DNA of 64,000 nt from Ophiodon elongatus. Taxonomy: Eukaryota > Chordata > Actinopteri > Perciformes > Hexagrammidae. The notes under the pieces were generated by a model, which had not been told where the DNA came from, searched no databases, and was given only the letters and a program-made list of their open reading frames with translations. How positions within the stretch are numbered: position 1 is the stretch's first letter; every line of letters begins with the position of its first letter. A program made the position numbers and the translations under genes. This document shows, piece after piece, positions 36,013 through 48,427 of the stretch. Location: contig JACSYO010002005.1 in the NCBI GenBank assembly GCA_016806645.1, positions 1,153,501 through 1,217,500 of the forward strand. Reading direction: 5' to 3'.

Positions 36013-37533
36013 TCTTCATTGGAGTGAAACAGATTTCCTGTAAATTACCTTGTAGAGCAGCGTGTTATTAATTGAAAGCTGTATTATTGTGAAAACACAA
36101 CATTCTCTCAGAATCTTCACACCGTAGCTGCATTTTTTTTTTTTTTTTTTTACACAATTCCCATAATCCTCTTTTTGTATGCAAATGAACCACGTGATTA
36201 GAAGAGCAACACGCAGGGATGCACGGTTATATGCATTGCTAATATTTCTAGGACGGACTTCAACACCGTTTATATATTATTAAATGTTATACTTTATTAT
36301 AAAAGCAGCTCGTTTATCAGTGTTCAAACATGCAGAAAGTTTTTCTCACTATCTTTTACTGTATTCATCGCGGAGGCGGCCGAGTTCACACACTCGAATG
36401 CACTTCATTAATGCATTTTATATGCGCCATGAGGAAATCTGGATTTATTATGTCAGTCTGCAGCGTGTCAACCGCATCTCCTCTCTGTCCAACAAGGGTA
36501 TCTACACTCTTCAGCCGTACATTCGCTCCAGGATAATCCAAGTGAGTGTGGAGGACATCAAAGTGCTGCTGACCCAGGAGAACCCCTACCTCAGCAAACT
36601 GGAGGAAGACGCCCACGCTCAGGCCAAGAAACTGGGTACGATTTACATTCCAAAATACACACAAACTGGACTTGTTTTAAATAACCACTTAAAGAAAAAT
36701 AAAGCTCTGTTACTACTATTGGTACAACAGCTTTCTTTCGGATACAGACACACAATCATTTGGGAAGCCGTCCAGAGGTTAGGGTGGTGGATTTGTGACC
36801 GGAAGGTTTCTGGCTTGGCCGGCGTAGAAATGGAGAGTGAATGAGCAATGCTCTGTCCTCCTCGATAACGGGCACTGAGCTGCCCCTGAGCAAGGCACTG
36901 ACCCCAAAAAACTCACAAGCGGAGCTGAGCAGTTCCAGCAAAAAGAAAACTAGTTACACTAGTAACTGTCGGATATGTAGGAAAGGGCACATTACCATTA
37001 AAATGGAATAATCTGTCGTTGCGTGATGATCATGAATGTTATAATTCTCTCCACAGTGATGGGTAGCATCGTGCTCAAGTACAATCCCAACCCAAAGTAA
37101 GTTGTTTTAAATTTTTTTGAAGTGTATGCATGTTTTCTCATTGTCCTTTTTAAAGTGATATCCTAGATACATTTTTTTTTGGGTCCTTTCTGACACCTAC
37201 CATAACTCTATGTTTGTCAGCAACCCAGCGGATCCTCAGTGTCCCATCCAGCTGTGTGGCTGGAGGGGGAAGACCTCCATCCGAGCCTTCGTGCCCCGCA
37301 ACGAGAGGTTTCATTACCTCCGAATGCTGGGCGTGGAGGTCTTCAGAGAAAAACAGGGCGTCGGAGAGAAGGATGGAGACAAGGAAGGAGAGAAGGAAGG
37401 AGAGAAGGAAGGGAAGGAAAAGGTGGCGGATGAGGCGGGAAAGGTCGCCGGGGAGGAAGGAGCGGCGGAGAACGAGACCAAGCTGGACTTTGAGAACGGG
37501 GACGAAAACGGATCATCAGAACCAAAGAAGTAG
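27407..37533 (+). CDS. nsun2: tRNA/mRNA (cytosine-5) methyltransferase NSUN2, complete
   Basis: Family role (known): a SAM-dependent RNA m5C methyltransferase acting on tRNAs and other RNAs, mainly nuclear/nucleolar. Coding exons: 27407-27469, 28117-28274, 28742-28846, 28938-29043, 29208-29279, 29419-29503, 29647-29839, 30492-30566, 30747-30877, 32071-32144, 32300-32430, 33274-33370, 33578-33768, 34078-34170, 34258-34393, 35883-35963, 36497-36635, 37057-37096, 37221-37533. The sum is 2283 bp, 760 residues plus stop; human has 767. Seen: the SAM loop DMCAAPGSKTAQ at about 171-182, motif IV DVPCSGDG with Cys260, and motif VI STCSLNP with the catalytic Cys310. The exon 13 segment is a low-complexity acidic linker, and the C-terminus is Glu/Lys/Gly-rich. 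The start was chosen because MGKRSRQRQ aligns with the human start and has a good Kozak context; an in-frame ATG at 27278 would add 43 residues. Confidence 0.97.
31205..31480 (+). repeat. Dispersed repeat copy (GGTTGCAGCT...GATTAATC family) in nsun2 intron 9
   Basis: GGGTTGCAGCTTATGATAG, TCGATTAATCAATTACTG, TTGGTCTAAAGTGGCAG and AATTGGTGACGAATG resemble a common teleost repeat in which TCGATTAATCGATTA blocks alternate with GTCAGAAAATGGTG. A second diverged copy is at 59865-60070. Confidence 0.5.
32832..32920. repeat. (CA)44 microsatellite in nsun2 intron 11
   Basis: 89 bp of CA in sense orientation, about 350 bp before exon 12. Confidence 0.95.
35964..36010. repeat. (CA)n microsatellite abutting nsun2 exon 16 donor
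   Basis: The intron begins GTAACACACAC. The CA run starts 3-4 bp inside the intron (exon ends at 35963). Confidence 0.95.
36765..36930 (+). mobile_element. tRNA-derived SINE-like fragment in nsun2 intron 17
   Basis: AGGTTAGGGTGGTGG, GACCGGAAGGTTTCTGG, GAATGAGCAATGCTCT and CCTGAGCAAGGCACTGACC are hallmarks of a common teleost SINE whose head derives from a tRNA. The B box is degraded. It lies between nsun2 exons 17 and 18 in the sense direction. Confidence 0.55.
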
Positions 37534-38024
37534 CAGCGCAGAATGTCGAGGAGGCGGGAGAGCGAACGGAGGACTGACTGGAGACGTATCGGAGCTCCAA
37601 GAGCTGTTGATCGGGTCAAAGACCACGTCAGGTGGTGGTGGTGGAGGAGGAGGAGCCTATACGGGTTTCTCTGCTCACCACACAGAGATGGACTCCTTTT
37701 CGGGATTTTTCCTTTTTTTGGATCCCTCCAGGAGTTTTAGTTAAATAGCTTCTTATTTTATCTGTATTTTTTTATTTTAACAAACCTATCCCGCTGAACA
37801 AGTGGCATCAAATTGTTTTTCTCCTTCCGTTGCTCATGTTTATAGAGGTTTATATTAACTGCCATCTCCATTTCCACACCTGTAATCAAACAGAAATATG
37901 GAGTTGATTAAAAGCGTTAACTATGTCACCACCTGTTGAAATTATTTGACTTCATGCTCATTCTTGATCTACTGAAGCGTTAAAGACATGCTTATGAAGG
38001 TGTTGATTAAATCAAATTAGACAT

Positions 38025-38030
38025 AATAAA
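38025..38030 (+). terminator. Candidate poly(A) signal of nsun2
   Basis: AATAAA lies about 490 bp after the nsun2 stop codon in otherwise AT-rich sequence and is the first canonical hexamer I see downstream. The resulting 3' UTR would be about 0.5 kb. Other AATAAA strings occur further on (for example near 38220), so this is a best guess. Confidence 0.45.
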
Positions 38031-39345
38031 AGGTTCATGAGGAATTAAATATGACGTATGAATCCCTAAAGCAGTGGGAAATGAAGTGGGTACGGCTGCA
38101 TCCTGTGGTGCTGCCAGTTGTATATTCAATTTTTTTGACTAAATATTTTTAATACCACATTAATTAACAAAGTGACATCAATATTAACTACATTTCACTA
38201 TTCCGTTTTAAATTGGAGAATAAATAAATAATTATAGTGAACAGAATTTGCATTTCTTTGCAAAGTGTGAACACGTAATTGGATTTACTTCTCAATGTTT
38301 TTACATAGAAGTAGAAATAAGCTGACAAATAAAGAGACAGGACCACAAAAAATAGGTGCATAAATATTATATAAAAGTATACCCAGAAAAAGCACAGATG
38401 ACCAAATATAATTTAGTTATTTTAGTTGTAAACAACACCGATGAATGAATATACATGGACTGCATGACTATGTACATATCCATATGCTGTAGGAGCTTGT
38501 AGGATTTATATTGACGGTGACATATGTAATTATTAAAAGACTGAGTTTTGAGTGTATCCTCTGAGGAGTAGTACGCATCGCACGCTCTGAGGTGGGAGTT
38601 TTCCAAGTTCACAGGAGTCCGAAACAAAGACTGTTGGGTGAAGCTATGATACAAACAGTCTCTTTAGTCAACAATAAAATATATTTGATCTTATTGTTGT
38701 TATATGTTTGTTTTCTAACAAATAAGATGGGAGAATTTTAAACCGTGGGGCTGCCCCCTCTATGTCCATTAGTCCACTAATTTGTTTTACCAAGAAACAT
38801 GAACACAAGATTCAATGGGGTTGTTTTGTGTGATTCTTTGTGGAGATCTGTCCATTTAATCAATTTATCGATTACTGAGTTTTAGTCGAATGAACATTTT
38901 GTTGGCCCTGAAAAAAAAAACAGAACCATGAATTTCCTAAAGTAAAGCTCAAAACGTGGAAAAAAAGTTAAACTTCCCATGACAGCAGCTTTACTGCACT
39001 GGATGGACGGACATCCTCTCCTCCTGTTTATTACCCGGTCCTGCTGCCATGACAACAGCCGTCATGACAACCAGCCCCCTCACCTCTCTATGGTGACGGC
39101 CGGGAACAGAGGACAGAGGGACCACAGAGAGCATCACTCCTCCGCTCTCCTCTGCATCTTTCTTCTCACAACTGCCTCCTCACTTCATGCTCTGACGTCC
39201 CCTCGCTCCCTTTTTTTAAAAAAAATTGATCTTTGACCTCTAAAGTGCACGACGGTGGGTTAGTACCATGCAGGAGAGCGGCGGTCGTGTCAGTCCCCCT
39301 CGGCCGCGGATACGCCGGTGACGATGCCGTTGGCAGAGGCAGGAG

Positions 39346-39401
39346 GGGACCGAGTCTGGGACCGAGTCTGGGACCGAGTCTGGGACCGAGTCTGGGGCCG
39401 A
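39346..39401. repeat. 12-bp minisatellite (GGGACCGAGTCT)n
   Basis: Four perfect units and a partial fifth, downstream of nsun2. The 12-bp period keeps frames open on both strands (Leu-Gly-Pro-Ser strings), but no gene context supports coding. Confidence 0.95.
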
Positions 39402-40637
39402 GAGGAGTCAGTGTTCGGGTCACAGGCTCTGAGCGAGTGGACCAATAAGTGCAGTTGAAACCTGTTTTCACCGCTTCTGTTGTGCACCAACTTTGACCAA
39501 ATGAGGCTAATATGACAGAGACAGATGGGAGTGAGAGACTAGTTGATGATTGAACAACGTGGCTGAGGGAGGGAATGGAGAGGAGGAACAAGATCAGGGG
39601 GAGAGGGAGAGGGAGGGGAAAAGAGTTTGAGATTACTTTAAAGAAAAAATAAATTTGATGGTATTTCAGAGTGAAGGTTGAGCCACATCAGAGTAGGGGG
39701 AGCTGCTTGTGGAGTCAGTCGAGGATAAACGAGGAGAGAAAAACGCTCAATTCTTTCTAGCTGAGTAGAGGATGGCGCCCGAAAATGGAAGCAGTTGAGA
39801 ATGATAATAAAAAGCCTTGGGAGGATGAAGAGAAGATGGGGTGAATAAATTGAACTGGACAGATAGAGAAAGGTTTGGAGATAAGGCAGAAAAAAGTTGT
39901 TACTGAGTCATAAGGCTGTCTGTGTGCGTGGGAGAGTGTGTGTGTGTGTTTGTGTTTGAGTTAAGCCTGCGCGTGAATATGTGTGTACACTTCAGCTAAG
40001 CCCGTCTTTGTGTGTTTGAAGTGTGTGTGCGCTGGTTTGCCGGTGTGAGTGAGCGATGCCTTTTAGCCTCGAAGTTTACTGCCGGCCCGCGAGCGGTAGT
40101 AATGACATCAACTCCGCACAGGGACACATTCATTAACTTTATGTCTTCTTTCTCCTCCGTCCTCCCTCGCACACACTCGCCTCACCCTCACCTTTCTTCC
40201 CGTCTTTATATTTTCTCTATTTCAATTCCCATCCTGCCCTCGTGTGTAACTATTCGTACCACTCACTCACTTCCTCTTTCCGTTTTGATTATCTTTCCCC
40301 CTGGATGAGCTTTCTGAAAGCCTCCCAAAGCTCAGATTCTAAAATGTTCTCAAACTGTCATCTCCATTTAAGTCTCCGCTTTTAACCTAGTTCCTCCCGC
40401 AATACACCACTTCAATGGAGCGCTGTTGTTCTCCTTCCATCCCCCATGTTTGTGTGGTACATTGACATATTTTGCACGGCTTCCAAGACATTATATCGGA
40501 TTATGAAGTGTAATTGAAACCTAGAAGTATTAGTCCCCCAGTAAATTAATTAGCTGGACATAGCTGCACTTTAAAGCTGCAGTACTTAAAGGAATTTGCG
40601 TTTGGTGTGTGACGATAAACACAGTGGAACAGTCGGA

Positions 40638-40638
<1 letters not shown>

Positions 40639-40679
<41 letters not shown>
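40639..40679. repeat. (TAA)n microsatellite
   Basis: About 41 bp trinucleotide repeat in the interval downstream of nsun2. Confidence 0.95.
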
Positions 40680-42380
40680 TTTTTGTCTACCCGAAATCCA
40701 CCAAAAAAATTGTTTATTTGAGAAGTTGGGTCGGTGTAATACAATCAGTGATCGTCATATAACTTTTGAAACTAAACACAAGGTCAGTGTGCAAAAGCGC
40801 AGGCCGACTGTGACACATTCTTTATTGTATATTGCTAAAATATGATCTTTTATATTGACATTTCCACTGCACTGGCATCATTTTCAAGTCGCGAAGAAAT
40901 GAATAAGCCTCCTGTCGGTCTTTAGAAAAGGGTCAGAACATAATACATGTCCATGTAAGCATTGAAAACAAGTAAATATCATTATCATTTTAATTGTGGA
41001 GAAAACAAAGACTATTTGGAAGTGACTCTTAAAAAGTGTTTTACAGATATTTGTCAAAACTCAGGACTCCCAGCTTGAAACTGGGACGCCCGGTCACCGC
41101 ACCTTAATATATTTATAGAAGAAAGACTACGTGTAAGATGCTACTTATAGTAAATACCTAAAAGAAAGTGATATTGCATAATGTGTGCGAATTTGACCTC
41201 GGGACCGTTTCAGAACAGTTAGTTACAGACTGTTGAGATGTTAGCTCACAAAGGAAGTCATGTAGCGAGCGTCACCAGATGGAAAATTATCGCAAGTCAT
41301 AACCATGAGAACAAATAGACGACAATGTGTAATTCGTTTTTCAAAACACACATTTAAAAGACTTTTTGACACAATCTGTAAATCTACCCACGTTGTTTAT
41401 CTTACAGCTTATCCGAAGGAAACTGATGTAGCTATGATGCGGTGAAGCAGGTATGTGTCCATAAATCCATCAGTGGGAGAAAAACTTTCTTCATATCCCA
41501 CTATAACAAAATTCAACGTGCTCGGGAGCCACGTTCATCAGCGTCGTAGCCTCCACCAAGCACGACAGGCTGGGAAGAGGTCACATGACAAGAGGTGCAT
41601 GAAAAGTAACTATCGTACATCTGCTAACGCTGCAACCAAAATCATATGCTATGCACTACATGCTCAATATTTGTACTATCGTTCCAAATACTTTCGTGTG
41701 AATAAACAGCAGTGTGTCTCTTTTTGGACAGACTGAACTGTAATTGCATCACTTCCTGAGAGCCGCCGTGTCGGTTAGAGAGGCGTGATTCCACCTCACG
41801 TGACCAAACGAGGATTTTTGAGCTGAACTAATTCAAAAAATATACGTTCCGCCTAGCAAAGTGGAATCTTACTCTTAAACTTATTATTTAGTTAAAAGTA
41901 TTATTGACGCTACAGAGCATTGTCTGATGTGAATGTTGTCGCCGCTACCGCATTGCATTGTGGGATTATGCCAGCGTAGTGTCCAGTGTTTGCATACTTT
42001 GATATTTCACCAGAAATAGTTTGCAATTCTCGTACTGTTGGTTTTATGCTCAGGCTTCAGATACAATAAAAACTCTCACACTCCTTTCAACTCAATTGCA
42101 TGGTAGCTAACGTACACGATATGATAACCGCCAGTTTTAATACCACAGTACATGGTGACACCGGTGTACCGTTACCTCAGTGCCACAGCTCTGTGCTTGT
42201 TGTCCCTTCTTCGCCTCTTTCTCTTCTCTTCCTTCCTCCTCATCACTACCCATCGCTTCTGACGCTCTCGCATTGCTTCATGCACTCCAGCGCTCAGCCT
42301 CGTGGACATGCATATATGTTTGGGATTGTATAATCAAGCTGTTATGCAACGCTTAAGGAGAGTGAGGGAGGCAAATTCAC

Positions 42381-42452
42381 ACACACACACAGAGAGAGAG
42401 CGAGAGAGAGAGAGAGACAGAGAGAGACAGAGAGACAGAGAGAGAGAGAGAG
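42381..42452. repeat. (GA)n microsatellite with GACA interruptions
   Basis: About 70 bp of GA, followed at 42531-42561 by (CA)n and at 42642-42688 by an imperfect (TG)n. Confidence 0.95.
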
Positions 42453-42525
42453 AGGGGAGGGGTGGTGTGGTGTGTGGTGGGGAAAATATCTTGTGTTTCA
42501 TGTTTGGATTAAACCAAAGCCCACT

Positions 42526-42564
<39 letters not shown>

Positions 42565-42640
42565 TCGCCCTTTTAAAATCCGCTGGTAAATCTCTGGTTA
42601 TAGATGTTGGCTCTGTCTGATACCGCTATTGTGCAAAGCC

Positions 42641-42671
<31 letters not shown>

Positions 42672-42886
42672 GCGTGTGTGTGTGCGTCTCCATGTTTGCA
42701 CGTGCGTCCCTCAGAATATAACAATTCTAAGGCAGCTGCCTTCCCACTGCACTCATGCACAGAGACGGAGCTCGTCCTCTCTCCCCGACACACACTCTGT
42801 TCTCTAGCGTATGATGCTGCAGCTTTCACCGGCTTTTAATCCTTTTTTCCCCCTCTCTTCTGGACTCATGCTAAACGTGCGAGTGT

Positions 42887-42924
<38 letters not shown>

Positions 42925-44124
42925 ACGCACAGTCCTCTTAAGGCACCATTAGGACTAAATGTGTCCCAGGACTGCATCTGGGGTTTAAACCTGAATTGAC
43001 CTCCAATGCGTTATAAAATCATCTCTCGCAGGTGAGCAAACGCCCACTCCTGCATTAGGCTGAATTAAAGACAAGAGGTACCCTCGAGTCCTCTTTACAC
43101 TTGTTATAATCACTGGCTGAACAGCACCCACAATATGAATCTCTCTGCTCACGGTTCTCTGTGTCGCTATGACAAGTGGAATAATACAATTTGGTTAAAT
43201 CAGGGATATGAATATCAGTTTTTTTTGTTTAAATAGGGGTTATATTTACCAGGGTTTAGAAAAAGAAGGGTTTGGGAGTCTAAAAGCACAAAATCCCTTC
43301 GATTCAGTCAAACCCAAGATCACCACACAGTCCAGGCTCATTGCTTACAAACTGTACTTACACTTGCTGCCTGTCAGGTTGACTGATCCCAAATATGGGC
43401 CCAAAGATGTATCCTCCTCAGCAGCACGGAGAGAACGATTGGGTAATATGTCAGGATGACAGTTTGGGGTTAGTTTTACCTGCCTGTTCCCCCAAAGTCT
43501 GCCGTCTTTAACTACCATGCCTCTCTTTCTATCCGTCCCTGTCTCTGAGACTTCAGCCCTCATCCTGTCTACGCTGACAAATCACCAAAAGGAGAAATAA
43601 TATTCTCGAAGGCAGATGAATTGAAGGTTATGGGCAGGATCCAGGTGAGGGCCAGGTCACCTGCTCACGCTGCAGATTAATACAAAAGAAAGTGGTCACG
43701 GGATTCCCCATTAGCAGCGCCTCCATTCTGATCCACTTTTCTTTACAGATGAAGCTCACACCACTCAACCTTTCTGCATTTTACTGCTCAAAAAGGGGCA
43801 AATACAATCCTCAACAAGTGCTGCAGTAACAGAAAATGGTTCTGGAGGCTTTTAACACCGCAGAACCCTTTAAGAATGCATGAAATGCTCCATATAGCAG
43901 ATTGTATTAAAGGAATAGTAGCTCAAAGAGGGAAGGATGAAGAGTGATTTCTGTGGAGGCGGTTTGCTGATGTGAAGGAGTTCTGAGGCCCTTTGCGTGA
44001 CAAATAATAATTAAAATACATATTAAAAAGAATATTTCACAAGTAGAATAAAAAGATCCCATTACATATACTCATTAAGAAAGAAGAGCTTGTCGACTTT
44101 TATTCAGAAACCAACCCGCCTCTG

Positions 44125-44144
44125 CACACACACACACACGCACG

Positions 44145-44208
<64 letters not shown>
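44125..44208. repeat. (CA)n microsatellite with GCAC interruptions
   Basis: About 84 bp in the gene-poor interval. Confidence 0.95.
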
Positions 44209-44209
<1 letters not shown>

Positions 44210-46007
44210 TTCATCATGGCTTGGTTCTCTGTGATGAAGACCACTTTTACTTTTCTTTCTTATTAGCCATTCAATAAAGCATTTCATGGCTTTTGCTTTA
44301 AAAGGTGCCTTGAAGCACTTATTGCAGCTTCCCAGAGGCAATCTAAATGTGCTTATGTTAGTCAGGGACCAGAGGATTTCATTAAGTCCTTGTGGAAGTG
44401 CCATGTCTGAAATGCTTAGGTAACCACTATAGACCAGGACACGGTCGCATCAGCTCTTCTCGTGTTGAAACTTGATGATAACATAAGTGTTGACTAAGTG
44501 ATGTTTGCATCAGTAAATCAAAACGGGTTGCAACTCACAAAATAGTTCTTACAAATGATGAATGGTCACTAAATGTTTACACCTGATTGCCAGGTGTAGC
44601 TGTTCGCTTACAGAGCTAACTGACAAATGAACGTTAGCTTGCTAATCTATATGACTTCTTTAGAGTTAAGGGTAAAGGAGATGATATGAAATATGATTGA
44701 TACTTGACACTTGGTAACACAACCTTCAGTTAAAAAACTTTAGGTTTTGCTAAATGACCTAATAACGTTAGCTAGGTTAGCATAATCACATTTGTTATGC
44801 TACAGCTTGTGTAGCTATAGTGCTGCAGGAATTTCGTATTTTTGCAAGATAATCTTAAAATTAATCTTAATTTATGAACGGCACTTTTATGAGTTTTGAA
44901 GCGTAAATGCAATCGGCTGAGGTGACAAGCTAACGTTAGCCTATAAACAAACTACACCAACGTTTTTAGGACACGTAAAAGCTTCAAAATTCTTGAGAGG
45001 GGTATTTACTGATGCATTATATATCGTAGAACAAGTCCTGAAAATATCTTAAACTTAATCACAGACCTTATTTCAGGCATCAAACCCAAAATCCATAAAA
45101 AAAGAAAGAAAAAGAAAATTATGACTTTGAGACGAGGGAACAGGAAGTTCAAAAATGCAACCTCATTTCTGGGTTTTACAGACTCACTCTATAGTGACTT
45201 TTCTTTCTCACAGTTGATTGCTTTATTGTGCAACATATGTTTTCTAATAACTTATTTACTTTCTGCGAACTGAGACATTTGTAAGCAACCCCAAGTAGCA
45301 AAAATCATTTGTTTAAAACCAACTTGTAGTTACTAAGAACTTTACCCACAAGTTTGCGAGTGGATTTCTTAATAGCTGGTGTCGCGCAATTCAGCTAACG
45401 GCTGCGTACTTCACATTTATTAAGTTGCGTTCGTCACAAGTGATAGAGGCTAGTTATTATTGCCAATTTGGATTCAAAACCTGCAGCTGGATAAAGTATA
45501 GAGATACTGACTGATTTACCTTCCTATCTGTGTCCCTAACCTTGTATTTTACTTTTTTTTATTTTCAACCCAAAGGAGTGCTGTCGTTCCTGTTCAGTGT
45601 CAAACCAGAACCCGAACCAAAACAAAGAAAACCCTGCTTTCCGCTGTGTGGACGGGATGATAGAGGGCGCCGCGGGAAAGACCAGGATGTGTGAGGGGAA
45701 AGTAATGGGTGCCGGGATGATGGGGTGAAGAGGTGTAGGGTCCTGGAGAGTTAAGGGAGGAATGAGAGAAGGAGAGATGGATGAGGCTGACGAGGAGAGA
45801 GACGGAGAGTGAGAGTGAGAGTTGGAGGCAGGGGAGGGGTTGAATAGTGGGTACAAGGCTTTATTTAGTGCATGCCTGCAGGTGTTGCCTAGTAACAGAG
45901 AGGAAACAGATCGAGGGAAGAGAGCTGGAGAGCACATCTCCCTTTATCTTCTCTTTTCTGCTCCTGGCCTAACCCTCTTCCAAAATCCCAACACAGGCAC
46001 GCAGACA

Positions 46008-46009
<2 letters not shown>

Positions 46010-46062
<53 letters not shown>
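46010..46062. repeat. (AC)n microsatellite
   Basis: About 53 bp of AC; a (GAGT)n/(GT)n compound repeat follows at 46211-46271. Confidence 0.95.
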
Positions 46063-46063
<1 letters not shown>

Positions 46064-46210
46064 GGGAGGAAAGTAGACCGAGGAGAAAAATGACTAAGGG
46101 TAGGCGGCTCATTAAAAGCATTCGATGCGCTGTTGCGGCCTCCATCCAATCATGACCATTTGTAGCATTGATCAAGGTTAGACTGAGGGCACTCTGGGAG
46201 CGAGAGCGTG

Positions 46211-46235
46211 TGAGTGAGTGAGTGAGTGAGTGAGT

Positions 46236-46271
<36 letters not shown>
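46211..46271. repeat. (GAGT)n(GT)n compound microsatellite
   Basis: About six GAGT units merge into a GT run. Confidence 0.9.
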
Positions 46272-46274
<3 letters not shown>

Positions 46275-47307
46275 CCACCCAGTTACCTGCACCCTTGTTA
46301 AAGAAAATACAGCACCTAAGAGATCAGGTGTAAAAACAAGGCAAATCACATTGTATCTTGGTTGTTGACACATTACAAATATCCATGCAGATGCTGCGCG
46401 TCAGATCCTCTTGTCAATACACGGAAACACACGAAATGCATCAGTGATGTGGCTAATGATCCAAGGACGTGTCTAATACCTGGACTACCAATGAGCTTAT
46501 CGTGTTCTTTTTTGTTGTGCATCCTTCTATTATCTCTTATGTCTAAGCAGCAGCTAAAGGAAACATCCCCGGGTGTTTGCAGCGCTGCGACTGTGAGTGT
46601 GTGACCGCTGTCTGCCGCTCATGTTCATGCATGCATGTCTTGGTGGCCGGGGGAAGGGCGTGCTTTGCATTTTAACACCCCATCCCTCGCTTTGGCAACG
46701 TCTGCAGTGGCTTTTTCTCTCCTCCCACTCGTTGATTTCCCCTCGCGGTCCTCATCAGCGTCTCCATCTTTTTCTAAATCCTCCTTTGGGAGACAGGGAT
46801 CACCTTGTGTTAAAATCCCCACGTCCACCGAGGTCCTTAAAACTGGAACTTTATTGAATGTAAGGCTCACGTAGAAGGACTCATTGCAAATGAATGCTGT
46901 GACTGTTGCCTCGTGGACAGCAGACAGAATTTATTGATTTAATAATCGAGGCCGAACCCTGGTGAACTTGCGCGTACACGTGCACAGACGACGAGGAGAG
47001 TTAATCCACACCAAAAAAAGCTGTCTGGATTCACAGAGAGCTGGCTTCTACTGGAAGCACTGAACCAGGCTAAAAATACATTTTTCCCACATGCACTGTG
47101 CCATATAAAATATTTATAGTGAGCCCCAGTCTGCTAAGAATGGCAAAGATGTTACAGCGAGAGCGGGAGGGGAAGTGGCTGCCAAAGCTCGCGGTAGCCT
47201 CCATCCCAGTGCCAGCGCTTACATAAGAGCTGACTGCACTCTATCTGTATTTAACACACACGCTCGAACAGAGAGTGGCGGAGAAAGACAGACCGGAAGA
47301 GAGAGAA

Positions 47308-47338
<31 letters not shown>

Positions 47339-47514
47339 CAGAGGACGACGACGACGACGACTGTGTGTTCTTTCTCCAGAAATCTAAATTTATCGTTCCC
47401 TTTCATCCTCCACAACTCGCTACTACGCATGTCCTGATATTACCAAGCTGACGGTTGTGGGAGTTACTCATCGTTCAAAGCCACAACGTGTCAGGGAAGA
47501 ACGCAAAATTATGA

Positions 47515-48427
47515 CTTGGATTGCATTGAGATGACTTTATTTGCATTAGTGTACAAAAAAAAAGTCAGGTGAAGCAAAAATATACAGAAAAACAGTACAG
47601 AATAAATAAATAAGGCCATCAGTTTTTTTTTCAGCAGCAAATTTACAAATCGGTTCACACAGCCAGTGTCATCAGGACAGGAGGTCGAAAGCTGACAGAC
47701 TCCCCACCCCCTCAAAGTGGGAAGTCAATATTTTTCAACTTGGGAACTCATGCTTCTTCAGTGTGCATTTTAGTTTTGCGAGAGGCACAAATGAAATAGA
47801 AATGTATGTTATTAGTGCGACACGACTAAGCTTTGATATACAGTTGAACTTCAATACTCCATCTTCAACGGTCAGTGTGGGTCGAAGTGCCATGACAGGC
47901 TGTTTTATTACAGTCAGGGTCACTAACATGACTTCTGTTAAATAAGTTAAAAGTTGCAGCGTCAGCAGGCGAATGCACTGGGGGAATGCCATCGGTGGAT
48001 AAACAAAAATACACACAGAGAAACACTAAACTACTACAAGTGACAGCAAACCTTAAACGGTATCACCTCATTTCAAGAGGTGAACTCCCACTGCACGAGC
48101 AGCTACTAAAACACAAGAAGTAAAACAATGTATAATGAACAATGCAAAGTAAAATGGCCAACAGCACTTTGCCACGAGCACTGTAGTGGTCCAAGGAAGC
48201 ATGTGCACAAGAGGGATCACAGGAGCAGGAATGAAGCGGAGACACCTGAACTCCATGAGCCTCTTCAAGGTTGAGGTGCTCTCATCATTGATTGGCCAGA
48301 CTGTACCTGGGTCCTAGTGCCCCTCCTTCTTCTTCCTCTTAAAGAAATGATCCACCGAGCCCTCGTTCTGACTCTGGATCTTTGCTCCCCTTTCATGTAT
48401 TAATACAGACACTGACTGGGCATACAT
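47515..48427 (-). other. Candidate 3'-terminal exon and 3' UTR of an unidentified minus-strand gene
   Basis: A short minus-strand reading frame (ATG at 48427, TAG at 48314-48316, 37 codons) ends in IQSQNEGSVDHFFKRKKKEGH. The last 21 codons end almost only in G, C or T, unlike the AT-rich flanks, and so look protein-coding. It is followed by about 800 bp of low-complexity-free sequence. Minus-strand AATAAA hexamers lie at 47904-47909 and 47536-47541, the second with a plausible cleavage site about 20 bases on. I do not recognise the peptide. An in-frame stop lies just upstream, so if spliced the acceptor would lie within about 48375-48430, and no strong polypyrimidine tract is seen there. It may instead be a conserved noncoding piece. 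Confidence 0.3.

Larger units (their letters stand above)
38050..47500. other. Gene-poor interval downstream of nsun2
   Basis: No ORF with recognisable protein similarity. It contains microsatellites, one 12-bp minisatellite and mostly unique AT-rich sequence. Two MEF2-like A/T motifs lie at 47070-47079 and 47111-47119. Confidence 0.7.

Noticed and set aside
36284..36844. 186-codon plus-strand ORF
   Set aside because: Its middle is nsun2 exon 17 (36497-36635); the rest is intron read-through into a SINE-like fragment.
37214..37744. 176-codon plus-strand frame overlapping the end of nsun2
   Set aside because: Out-of-frame shadow of nsun2 exon 19 caused by purine-rich repeats.
39166..39591. 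141-codon minus-strand ORF
   Set aside because: Kept open by the 12-bp minisatellite, with no splice or promoter context.
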